Part shown: one piece after another, positions 1 through 7,525 of the stretch
Layout: each line of letters opens with the position of its first letter
Position numbering within the stretch: position 1 is the stretch's first letter
DNA from: Kofleriaceae bacterium
Lineage (GTDB): Bacteria > Myxococcota_A > Polyangia > Haliangiales > Haliangiaceae
DNA length: 7,745 nucleotides
NCBI GenBank assembly: GCA_024642805.1
Contig: JAHEAK010000229.1
Location: forward strand, 1 to 7,745
Direction of reading: 5' to 3'
Program-made: the position numbers and the translations under genes
The notes under the pieces: generated by a model
The model's input: the letters and a program-made list of their open reading frames with translations, nothing else
The model's database searches: none
Told to the model about the DNA's origin: nothing

Positions 1-2300
1 ACATCTACCTCAACCGAATCGGCCAGCCAGAGAAAGCTACCGAGTACTTTGCGGCGGTGTTGGCGCTCGACCCCGAGCATGTTGGGGCCGGCGAACCTTT
101 GGCAGAGCTGTACTTCCAGGCCAAAAACTGGGTGCCCCTTGCGCCAGTGCTCGACATGTTGGTGCGCAAAGCACCTCAGCGAGACCTGGACTCCGAGCAA
201 CTCATGCAGCTGTACTACCGAACGGCTCGCTGTTCGGATGAGCTCAACAACTACGAGCGAGCTCTCGAGTTCTACAAGGCCGCCTACGATCTGGATTCGA
301 CCTACCTGCCAGTACTCGCCGGGCGCGGTGACCTCTTGTTCAAGATGGAAGATTGGGATGGCGCCGGTAAGATTTACCAGACCATTCTCGTCCAGCATCG
401 CGACTCGCAAGATGAGGCGCAGGTCGTTCGAACCTATTACCGCCTCGGTATGGTTCGCCAGAACCTGCGTGAGCGCCGCAAGGCCCTCAACATGTTCGAG
501 AAGGCGCTGGAAATCGATCCGAACCATCGCGACACCCTGTTGGCCGTTATTGCCATTCAGGAAGCGCAGGGCGACTTCGAAGAAGTCATTCATGCCAAGC
601 GCGGCCTGGTTGCGACCGGCACACCTGAAGAGCAAGTTCAGCTGCTCACCAGCGTGGCGGAGATCTATCAACAGAAGCTCAACAATCCACAGAAGGCCAT
701 TTCGGCCGTCCTGGAGGCTCTCGATATCCTGCACGAGGATCGCACCCTCTTGCAGCGCCTTCTGGATCTCTACACGGAGACCGAGCAGTGGAAGAACGCG
801 GTGGAAACCATCCAGCGCTTCATCGACCAGGAGACGGGCGTCCGCAAGGGCTCGTACTACCAGGCTGCAGGAACTATCTGTCGCGACAAGCTCAAGGCTC
901 TCGACGAAGCCATCGAGTTCTACGACCTTGCTCTCGATTGCTTCTTCGATGAGAGTGCAGCGCCACTCTCCGATAAGTTCCTGCCGCGTGCTCTGAAGGC
1001 CTTTGCGGATATCGACCGGATCCTCACTACCAAAAGGGACTGGAAGAATCAGGAGCGTGCCTACCGGCGCATGATCAAGCGCCTGCAGCCCGGCAATAAG
1101 ATCCTCATCGACCTGTGGAACGCACTGGGTGAGATCTATCGGTCTCGTCTCAAGGCCTACGAGTCAGCAATCGCGGCCTACGAGATTGCCCAGCAGCTCG
1201 ATCCAACGAACAACAATCGGCGCGAGATTCTCGCCGAGCTGTATGTGTTGGCCGGGCCCGATCAGGCAGACAAGGCCGTCGAGCAGCACATGCTCATGCT
1301 CAAAGAGGAGCCTTTCAAATACGACAGCTACAAGGCTCTGCGTCGCATCTACATGGATACCCACCAGTACGACAAGACCTGGTGTATCTGCAACACGCTC
1401 AACTTCCTCAAGAAGGCAGATGACGATGAGATGCAGTTCTACGAGCAGTACAAGCCACGTGGCTTCGTAAAAGCCAAGTCGCGCATGACCGAGGAGATTT
1501 GGCGCAAGCTGCATCACCCCAACGAGAGCCGCTACGTGAGCGCCATCTTTGCCTCGATCTGGCAAGGCGCTGCGATGATTCGGGCCCAGCCGCACAAGGC
1601 CTTCGGCCTCAAGCGCAAGGATCGCCGCATCATCGAGACAGATCAGCTGCAGTTCTCGAAGGTCTTCTACTACACAGGTCAGGTACTCAACGTGCCACTT
1701 CCCGATGTCTATCTCCAGCCAGAGAAGCAGGGCGAAGTGGCCGTGGCCAACGCGCACGAGAAGGGCCAATTGGTGCCATCGTTCGTGATCTACGCCAACC
1801 TCTTGCAAGGACGTCCTGAGAAGGAAATCGCCTTTGCGTCGGCTCGATGGCTGACCTTCATGCGGCCCGATCACTACCTGAAGTTGGCCCTGCCAACCAA
1901 CACGGAACTGAAGACGGCCTTCCTGTCGGCGATTGTCTTGGCGAAGCCAGACTTTCCGGTACCCAATGACATGCGGGCAGTGGTCGCTCAGTACCTGCCT
2001 GAGATGCAGAAGCGCATCCAGCCACAGTGGCTGGAACAGCTGGGATTGGTCGTCAACAGCTTCATGCAAAACGCGCCGGAGATCGATCTTGGCAAGTGGG
2101 GCAATGCAGTCGACGCAACCGCTCATCGAGCTGGTTTCGTTATCTGCGGAGACCTGGAAGTTGCCGCCAAGATGGTGTCGATGGAGCCAGTCATGGTTGG
2201 CGGTCCGCAGGTCAAAGACAAAATCAAAGAGCTGGTTCTCTACTCCATCTCCGAAGATTACTTCGCGGTGCGAGCACACCTGGGAACGACAATCGGATAG
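1..2300 (+). CDS. Large TPR-repeat protein with degenerate peptidase-like C-terminal domain (5' end outside window)
   Basis: The frame is open from base 3, so the first visible residues (IYLNRIGQPEKA) already belong to a TPR helix and the true start lies upstream. At least 765 residues are visible, ending in TAG at 2298-2300. Numbering from the Met codon at 57, residues 1-450 are mostly TPR-like helix pairs, for example 61-84, 125-156 (ending in ALEIDPN) and 353-384 (ending in AQQLDPT). TPR arrays act as protein-protein scaffolds. Residues about 490-747 form a separate globular domain with no TPR signature. Two stretches recall M48-type metallopeptidases, around 585-606 where HExxH would lie and 685-700 (DATAHRAGF, resembling the ExSADRAGL segment). 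The HExxH itself is absent, so I infer a non-catalytic peptidase-like fold. No signal peptide can be judged because the N-terminus is missing. It is a real gene, but its specific role is unknown. It resembles large TPR proteins of myxobacteria. Confidence 0.9.
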   Translation, partial: IYLNRIGQPEKATEYFAAVLALDPEHVGAGEPLAELYFQAKNWVPLAPVLDMLVRKAPQRDLDSEQLMQLYYRTARCSDELNNYERALEFYKAAYDLDSTYLPVLAGRGDLLFKMEDWDGAGKIYQTILVQHRDSQDEAQVVRTYYRLGMVRQNLRERRKALNMFEKALEIDPNHRDTLLAVIAIQEAQGDFEEVIHAKRGLVATGTPEEQVQLLTSVAEIYQQKLNNPQKAISAVLEALDILHEDRTLLQRLLDLYTETEQWKNAVETIQRFIDQETGVRKGSYYQAAGTICRDKLKALDEAIEFYDLALDCFFDESAAPLSDKFLPRALKAFADIDRILTTKRDWKNQERAYRRMIKRLQPGNKILIDLWNALGEIYRSRLKAYESAIAAYEIAQQLDPTNNNRREILAELYVLAGPDQADKAVEQHMLMLKEEPFKYDSYKALRRIYMDTHQYDKTWCICNTLNFLKKADDDEMQFYEQYKPRGFVKAKSRMTEEIWRKLHHPNESRYVSAIFASIWQGAAMIRAQPHKAFGLKRKDRRIIETDQLQFSKVFYYTGQVLNVPLPDVYLQPEKQGEVAVANAHEKGQLVPSFVIYANLLQGRPEKEIAFASARWLTFMRPDHYLKLALPTNTELKTAFLSAIVLAKPDFPVPNDMRAVVAQYLPEMQKRIQPQWLEQLGLVVNSFMQNAPEIDLGKWGNAVDATAHRAGFVICGDLEVAAKMVSMEPVMVGGPQVKDKIKELVLYSISEDYFAVRAHLGTTIG

Positions 2301-2318
2301 GCACCTCTTGGGGGCCGG

Positions 2319-2352
2319 CCTAGGCAGGGACACCAGGACGGTGTCGCCTAGG
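2319..2352 (+). other. Bulged 13-bp hairpin in the 3' UTR of the TPR gene
   Basis: CCTAGGC (2319-2325) pairs with GCCTAGG (2346-2352), and GACACC (2329-2334) pairs with GGTGTC (2340-2345). There is a 3-base bulge on the left side and a 5-base loop. No T-tract follows, so it is not itself a terminator. It lies between the stop codon and the intrinsic terminator. GCACCT at 2301-2306 could alternatively pair with AGGTGC at 2350-2355. It may be a 3'-end stabilising structure, which is inference. Confidence 0.55.
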
Positions 2353-2365
2353 TGCTGGAAGAGGA

Positions 2366-2400
2366 GGGGCGGTGGCGCGATGCCACGGCCCCTTTTTCTT
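2366..2400 (+). terminator. Rho-independent terminator of the TPR gene
   Basis: The arm GGGGCGGTGGC (2366-2376) pairs with GCCACGGCCCC (2382-2392) over 11 positions with a single G-G mismatch. The loop is 5 bases, and TTTTTCTT follows directly (2393-2400). This GC-rich stem plus T-tract sits 66 bases beyond the TPR stop codon and should end that transcript before the convergent cyclase gene. Confidence 0.85.
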
Positions 2401-2411
2401 GCACCCGGCAC

Positions 2412-2467
2412 CTGATGGGCGTGTGGCTCCTAGCAAAGGTTGCTGACCAGGAGGCTGGCCCCATCAG
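2412..2467. repeat. Nested inverted repeat in the convergent intergenic gap
   Basis: The outer arms CTGATGGG (2412-2419) and CCCATCAG (2460-2467) match perfectly. Inside them, CTCCTAGCAA (2427-2436) pairs with TTGCT (2440-2444) and AGGAG (2449-2453), with a 3-base loop and a 4-base bulge. No T-tract adjoins on either strand. It could fold as RNA or serve as a structured boundary between the convergent TPR and cyclase genes. The function is unknown, and chance pairing in GC-rich DNA is possible. Confidence 0.4.
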
Positions 2468-2505
2468 CGAATGCCCCACCTGCGAACGGCCCCACCAGCG
2501 AACGG
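2459..2505. repeat. Three-copy 15-16 base tandem repeat
   Basis: Three head-to-tail copies occur: CCCCATCAGCGAATG (2459-2473), CCCCACCTGCGAACGG (2474-2489) and CCCCACCAGCGAACGG (2490-2505). The last two differ at one base. A short GC stem, CCGCC-ATC-GGCGG, follows at 2506-2518. The array is too short and lacks the spacers for a CRISPR. It could be slippage-derived or a direct-repeat protein-binding site. Confidence 0.6.
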
Positions 2506-2605
2506 CCGCCATCGGCGGGCTGCTCTCGGTGAGAGGCTTGGATGGCGCGAGGGGAGGACGCAGGGCGCGAACTTCAGTGCTCCGCAGGCATCGCTCGGCC
2601 GTGGC

Positions 2606-4213
<1,608 letters not shown>

Positions 4214-4247
4214 ACCCTCAAGTACTCCTAACGTCGCGTAAACTCGA

Positions 4248-4276
4248 ATGATATAGGCAGGCTGGCCGAGGGTAAA
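4248..4276 (-). promoter_or_regulatory. Sigma-70-like promoter of the cyclase gene
   Basis: On the minus strand, TTTACC (4271-4276) is followed after 17 bases by TATCAT (4248-4253), which matches the -10 consensus at five of six positions. Transcription would start near 4241, giving a leader of about 28 bases that contains the AGGAG ribosome site. The position and spacing are good; the assignment is by pattern only. Confidence 0.55.
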
Positions 4277-4334
4277 GGCGATTGTCGCTCAGGATCTAAT
4301 CGCGGTCCGCAGGCGCATTTGCGAGGCTGGCGTC

Positions 4335-4360
4335 TTGACTTGCGGTGGGCATCGTATAGA
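4335..4360 (+). promoter_or_regulatory. Possible tRNA-Leu promoter
   Basis: TTGACT (4335-4340) and TATAGA (4355-4360) resemble -35 and -10 boxes directly before the tRNA gene. The spacing is only 14 bases, shorter than the usual 16-18, so the -35 assignment is doubtful. The -10 placement would start transcription a few bases before the mature tRNA. It is divergent from the cyclase promoter. Confidence 0.4.
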
Positions 4361-4369
4361 ACTGGCCCT

Positions 4370-4456
<87 letters not shown>

Positions 4457-4461
4457 CTCTT

Positions 4462-4496
4462 GGCCAGCGAGATCGTCTCGCTGGCCTTTTTGTTTT
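4462..4496 (+). terminator. Rho-independent terminator of tRNA-Leu
   Basis: GGCCAGCGAGA (4462-4472) and TCTCGCTGGCC (4476-4486) form a perfect 11-bp stem with a 3-base loop, followed by TTTTTGTTTT (4487-4496). It starts five bases after the tRNA, so the tRNA is transcribed as a single-gene unit. Confidence 0.95.
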
Positions 4497-4619
4497 CGGT
4501 CTGACTGGGACAGGGCCAATTAGAGCACTCCCGCCTGCCACAAAAGCTTGTGGAACAGCGCGTCATTCGGTACAAGGCGCGCCACTGTAGGCAAAGCCCG
4601 CACCCCCGAGACCAACGCC

Positions 4620-4775
4620 ATGTACAAGACCAAGCCCACCCTGACCACCTCCGGTATGTCATCCAGCCACTTCGCTTCGAAGGCCGCGGACATTCAGGCC
4701 GCGACGGCCCGCGTGATGCTGGCCCGCATGAAGACCTCCGCCGCTAAGGCGAGCACGCAATCGTCGCGGAACTAA
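4620..4775 (+). CDS. Possible small hypothetical protein, 51 residues
   Basis: From the ATG at 4620 to TAA at 4773-4775 the frame encodes a small basic, Ser/Ala/Thr-rich protein (starts MYKTKPTLTTSG, ends KASTQSSRN). I do not recognise it. The support is codon bias: almost every codon ends in C or G, and this begins near 4590, before the ATG. The real start could therefore be the TTG at 4548, which gives 75 residues. Neither start has a clear Shine-Dalgarno sequence. No signal peptide or membrane helix is seen; residues about 20-40 could form an amphipathic helix. Its end overlaps the convergent lipoprotein gene by 32 bases. It could also be a decayed gene fragment. Confidence 0.4.
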   Translation: MYKTKPTLTTSGMSSSHFASKAADIQAATARVMLARMKTSAAKASTQSSRN

Positions 4776-5490
4776 TCGCGCCGGCCTCGAGCTCGACGGT
4801 GGCTGGGGCGACGCACGCGGGCAGGCCAGTGGCTGTCACTGTGGATGAGCCTGCGTCTGCGTTGAGGAAGAGCACGCGACCATCGCTGGCGGTGACCTGT
4901 CCCGCGACCAGCTCACCTGGCGATGCACCAGGAGTGAACGAGCCCTCGCTCGCGGCCGCAAGCGCGATGCTCGCTTCGGCGGCATACTCGCCCGTTGCGC
5001 GGTCGCGGACCATGGCCACAAAGGTCGTTTGGCCGAGCTGGCGAGTGGAACCCGCGCCCGTGTACAGGTCGTCGGCGTCGGCAGGTTTGAGTAGGCGAAA
5101 TAGGTCTACACCGGCCGTATCCTGCATCTCCGCGACGAGTTCGCCAGTGGTGCTGTGCACGCGATCTATGTAGTCAGCATGGCTGAATCGAATCGTGAGC
5201 GGACCAGTACTTGGCACGCACAAGACCACGCGACCGTTGGGCGCGGAGCTGCGTTGAGTGGTGCCATCGCTAACCTGGATGCCAGCCAAATTTCCGCCGT
5301 CCATCCAGTCGACGACGCCGACTTGAAAGGTGGCCATGCCCGGGCAGGCATTGAAGGCATCGGGCTCCGATGCATCGGGCTCCGAGGCGTCGGCTGATCG
5401 GGCATCTGGCTGAGCATCGGGGCTCACGCTCGGATCGCTGCCACAGGCGCAAAGTGCGACGAGGAGGGGCAGGAGCGAAAGACGGTGCAT
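4744..5490 (-). CDS. Predicted outer-surface lipoprotein with Asp/Ala/Pro linker and beta-sandwich domains
   Basis: The chosen ATG at 5488-5490 gives a 248-residue protein. It begins with a lipoprotein signal peptide (MHRLSLLPLLVALCAC) with lipobox LCAC and lipidation at Cys16. An upstream in-frame extension to 5538 would bury this signal inside the protein and is rejected. Residues 20-45 are a low-complexity linker made of PDA and ASEPD units, typical of Myxococcota lipoproteins. Residues about 54-125 look like a carboxypeptidase-regulatory-type beta-sandwich (VDWMDGGNLAGIQVSDGT, then NGRVVLCVP). Residues about 155-245 look like a second similar domain (VRDRATGEY, then SDGRVLFLN). Cysteines at 49, 91, 226 and 246 could form disulfides. 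No catalytic motif is seen, so a structural or binding role at the envelope is inferred. No clear Shine-Dalgarno sequence precedes the start. Confidence 0.88.
   Translation of the reverse strand: MHRLSLLPLLVALCACGSDPSVSPDAQPDARSADASEPDASEPDAFNACPGMATFQVGVVDWMDGGNLAGIQVSDGTTQRSSAPNGRVVLCVPSTGPLTIRFSHADYIDRVHSTTGELVAEMQDTAGVDLFRLLKPADADDLYTGAGSTRQLGQTTFVAMVRDRATGEYAAEASIALAAASEGSFTPGASPGELVAGQVTASDGRVLFLNADAGSSTVTATGLPACVAPATVELEAGAISSATIACSP
5357..5385 (-). repeat. In-frame 15-base tandem repeat in the lipoprotein linker
   Basis: GCATCGGGCTCCGA occurs at 5357-5370 and again at 5372-5385, a period of 15 bases. On the minus strand each unit encodes Asp-Ala-Ser-Glu-Pro, and a degenerate third copy follows. 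Because the period is five codons, copy-number changes would lengthen or shorten the linker without a frameshift. Confidence 0.75.
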
Positions 5491-5579
5491 GGCTCGATCA
5501 TAAACAAGGGCCGAATGGGCGAGCGTGATGAAGAGCAATCAAGAGCGCAGCGAATGTGTTTAAGACTGGCCGTCCCCGC

Positions 5580-5608
5580 TTTACAGGGAGTCTAGGTCTC
5601 GGTAGTGT
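5580..5608 (+). promoter_or_regulatory. Promoter of tRNA-Phe
   Basis: TTTACA (5580-5585; five of six consensus bases) is followed after 17 bases by TAGTGT (5603-5608; four of six). Transcription would start near 5615, about 13 bases before the mature tRNA end. This is a normal arrangement for a single tRNA gene. Confidence 0.55.
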
Positions 5609-5627
5609 CTCCGCGCTTAACAGGCAT

Positions 5628-5700
5628 GCCCGGGTAGCTCAGTCGGTAGAGCAGTGGACTGAAAATCCACGTGTCGGCAGTTCGATTCTGTCCCCGGGCA
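5628..5700 (+). tRNA. tRNA-Phe (anticodon GAA)
   Basis: The acceptor stem GCCCGGG (5628-5634) pairs with CCCGGGC (5693-5699), with discriminator A at 5700. The D-arm is GCTCAGTCGGTAGAGC. The anticodon stem GTGGA/TCCAC encloses CTGAAAA, giving anticodon GAA (5661-5663) for phenylalanine. The T-arm GGCAG-TTCGATT-CTGTC (5676-5692) has one G-T pair. The gene is 73 bases long and the 3' CCA is not encoded (CTGAG follows). Confidence 0.97.
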
Positions 5701-5708
5701 CTGAGAAG

Positions 5709-5745
5709 ACCCGAGAATCCATACGGTTCTCGGGTTTCTTTGTTT
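5709..5745 (+). terminator. Rho-independent terminator of tRNA-Phe
   Basis: ACCCGAGAA (5709-5717) and TTCTCGGGT (5727-5735) form a perfect 9-bp stem with a 9-base loop. A T-rich tail, TTTCTTTGTTT (5735-5745), follows. It lies eight bases after the tRNA. Confidence 0.92.
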
Positions 5746-5822
5746 CAGCCCCGCATGGCCGCGGCCCGCGTGGCTGCTTCTTGCGCAGTCAAATCAACAT
5801 CTGGTAGCTGCTGAGCTGAGGC

Positions 5823-6647
5823 TTGGAAAAGGGCAATTCCGATAGCGAGTGGTGGGGGCCGGCGCTGGTTCCCTTTGGGCAATGTGGTCGATGGCAAGTC
5901 GGGCCGCTCCACCTGTGCATTCGCCGCTTAGACGGAGAATGGCGTTTGTCCAAACGCTCGACGGGTGAGCTGCACAGCACAGCGGTGCATCGCGAGGTGC
6001 CGAGTGTCTACGAGCCCGATCAAGCCGAAGGCGCCGTGAGTCGTTTTGGCGTTAGTGGCGCGAGCGAGCGCATCGAGTTGGTGCCGGCTCTGGCGGACAG
6101 GCATGTGGTGTCCACCCCGAAGTTGCCTTTCTACATTCCCGCCAACGAGTCGGTGACGATATTCGTTGGCCATCCGCTCTGGCTCCAGCTTCTCGCTGGG
6201 GATGACAGACTTCTTCTTAGTGACTTTGCCATCCAGCAGCCGCACGACACCTGGTTTGGGCCCGACACCCAGACGGGCAAGCTGTGTTACGCGAGTCGCA
6301 GCTTTTGCCAGCTCAGCCTTGGCGAAGTCGATGACCGGCCGCTGCGGGCGACAACGGCGGTCTTGATCAAGAACCGAGCCTCCAGCGAGCTGTACCTCGA
6401 ACGCATCAAGTTGCCCGTGCCTTATCTTTCGCTTTTCGCCGATCCTGCATCAGGCGGGCTATGGACCGAGGACGTCGTGCTCGAGCGCCTCGACGACGAG
6501 GACTTGGCGCCCTTACAAGTGCGCAGTGGTCCTCCAGCATTGCTGCCGCGCGCACGCAAGACGGCCGAGCCGCGCAACGCCAGCCAGGCCAATGTCATGG
6601 TACGTGCCTTTGGTTCCCTCTTTTCGTCGCGAGCCCAGTTCGAATGA
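5823..6647 (+). CDS. DUF432-family protein, probable partner of the MscS channel
   Basis: This 274-residue protein has no signal peptide or membrane helix, so it is expected in the cytosol. I recognise the DUF432 pattern from memory: an N-terminal WWGP...G..GRWQVGPL segment (10-29), FYIP (103-106), HPLW (117-120), a conserved DTWFGP (142-147) with CYASR shortly after (155-159), and LPVPYLSLF (197-205). The family has no established biochemical role. The frame is closed by TGA at 5817-5819, so the TTG at 5823 is the only start that keeps the conserved N-terminus. Only a weak GAG lies upstream. The final 40 residues are basic and Ser/Ala-rich and look unstructured. Its stop codon overlaps the ATG of the channel gene (ATGA, 6644-6647), which suggests coupled translation and a shared function. 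That function might be gating or assembly of the channel, which is inference. Confidence 0.8.
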   Translation: MEKGNSDSEWWGPALVPFGQCGRWQVGPLHLCIRRLDGEWRLSKRSTGELHSTAVHREVPSVYEPDQAEGAVSRFGVSGASERIELVPALADRHVVSTPKLPFYIPANESVTIFVGHPLWLQLLAGDDRLLLSDFAIQQPHDTWFGPDTQTGKLCYASRSFCQLSLGEVDDRPLRATTAVLIKNRASSELYLERIKLPVPYLSLFADPASGGLWTEDVVLERLDDEDLAPLQVRSGPPALLPRARKTAEPRNASQANVMVRAFGSLFSSRAQFE

Positions 6648-7489
6648 GTGAGATGGTCGCCAGGCTCGAGGGCTTCTGGGCGATGCCCATGGCACAGTCG
6701 CTTGCCAGTGCCGCGGTCGTGGTCGTTCTGGGCTTTGTGCTGGCCAAACTCGTCAACAGGCGCCTGCGCGTCGGTGGCCTCAAGAGCCAGACGCGTCTGT
6801 TGGTGCGACGTTTCCTAACCACAGTCATTCTCGCCATCACGGGGGTGTGGGCGCTCTCGCTCGCCGGCGTCGACATGGCCGTGCTGCTCGGTACCGCGGG
6901 TTTCGTAACCGTGGCGGTAGGTTTTGCTGCCCAAACCTCCGTGTCCAATCTCATCAGCGGCGTCTTCCTGATGACCGAGCAGCCATTCAAGATCGGCGAC
7001 GCCATCGAGGTGGACGGCACCCGCGGCGAAGTCATCGTCATCGACCTCATGTCAGTGAAGCTTCGAACCTTTGACAACCTCTTGGTGCGCATCCCCAACG
7101 AGATGATGCTCAAGGCCAAGCTGACCAACATCACCCACTTCGAAATTCGACGTTACGACCTCAGCGTCGGCGTGGCCTACAAGGAGGATCTCGCGCGCGT
7201 TCGAGAGATCATGCTCGAGGTCGCGGACAACAATCCGCTGTGCCTGCAAGAGCCTGCACCCCTCATCTTGTTCCTCGGTTTTGGCGACTCCGCCGTCAAC
7301 TACCAGTTCAGCGTGTGGGTCAAGCGGGAGAGCTACCTGGCCCTGCGCAACTCGATCGCCGAAGAACTCAAGAGCGCCTTTGACGCCGCCGGCGTCGAGA
7401 TTCCCTTTCCGCACCGCACGATCTACACGGGCAGCAGGACCACTCCGCTGCCTGTGCGGGTGCTAGACCGACCCGAAGATCCGCGCTAG
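6644..7489 (+). CDS. MscS-family mechanosensitive ion channel
   Basis: This 281-residue inner-membrane channel is expected to open under membrane tension and release solutes during hypo-osmotic shock. The order of parts matches E. coli MscS: TM1 at about 16-36, TM2 at 53-75, and the pore-lining TM3 at 79-110 with the Gly/Ala-rich GFAAQTSVSNLISGVFLM. The beta domain follows (PFKIGDAIEVDG, 114-125), then RIPN (149-152), and the alpha/beta C-terminal domain ends in FDAAGVEIPFP (246-256). Its length is near that of E. coli MscS (286), so it is a minimal member. The start at 6644 is chosen because it overlaps the DUF432 stop by four bases and places TM1 correctly. An in-frame extension to 6461 would run inside the upstream gene. 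No strong ribosome site is seen, as expected for translational coupling. Confidence 0.95.
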   Translation: MSEMVARLEGFWAMPMAQSLASAAVVVVLGFVLAKLVNRRLRVGGLKSQTRLLVRRFLTTVILAITGVWALSLAGVDMAVLLGTAGFVTVAVGFAAQTSVSNLISGVFLMTEQPFKIGDAIEVDGTRGEVIVIDLMSVKLRTFDNLLVRIPNEMMLKAKLTNITHFEIRRYDLSVGVAYKEDLARVREIMLEVADNNPLCLQEPAPLILFLGFGDSAVNYQFSVWVKRESYLALRNSIAEELKSAFDAAGVEIPFPHRTIYTGSRTTPLPVRVLDRPEDPR

Positions 7490-7499
7490 CAAGCGGATC
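7478..7499. repeat. Inverted repeat at the convergent mscS/corA junction
   Basis: GATCCGC (7478-7484) pairs with GCGGATC (7493-7499) around an 8-base loop that contains the MscS stop codon. Neither strand has a following T-tract, so it is at best a weak or factor-dependent terminator shared by the two convergent genes. Confidence 0.35.
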
Positions 7500-7525
7500 G
7501 CAAGAAGCTGGCAGCAGCAACCAGA

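Noticed and set aside
49..996. 315-codon plus-strand open frame overlapping the TPR gene
   Set aside because: It is rich in Ser, Arg and Cys, has no domain pattern and sits in a different frame from the clear TPR sequence.
1164..2411. Long 415-codon open frame on the minus strand
   Set aside because: It lies entirely opposite the TPR gene and its translation has no domain character. It is an antisense shadow of a coding region with regular codon use.
2459..2505. Short CRISPR-like direct repeats
   Set aside because: The three copies abut with no unique spacers and are only 15-16 bases long. There are no cas genes, so this is a plain tandem repeat.
5556..5807. Plus-strand open frame encoding VAQSVEQWTENPRVGSS
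   Set aside because: This is the common false protein from translating a tRNA gene, here tRNA-Phe at 5628-5700. It also runs through the tRNA terminator.
5781..5810. Possible promoter TTGCGC-18-TAGCTG before the DUF432 gene
   Set aside because: Both boxes are poor matches and the spacing leaves almost no leader. No confident promoter for the DUF432-mscS pair could be chosen.
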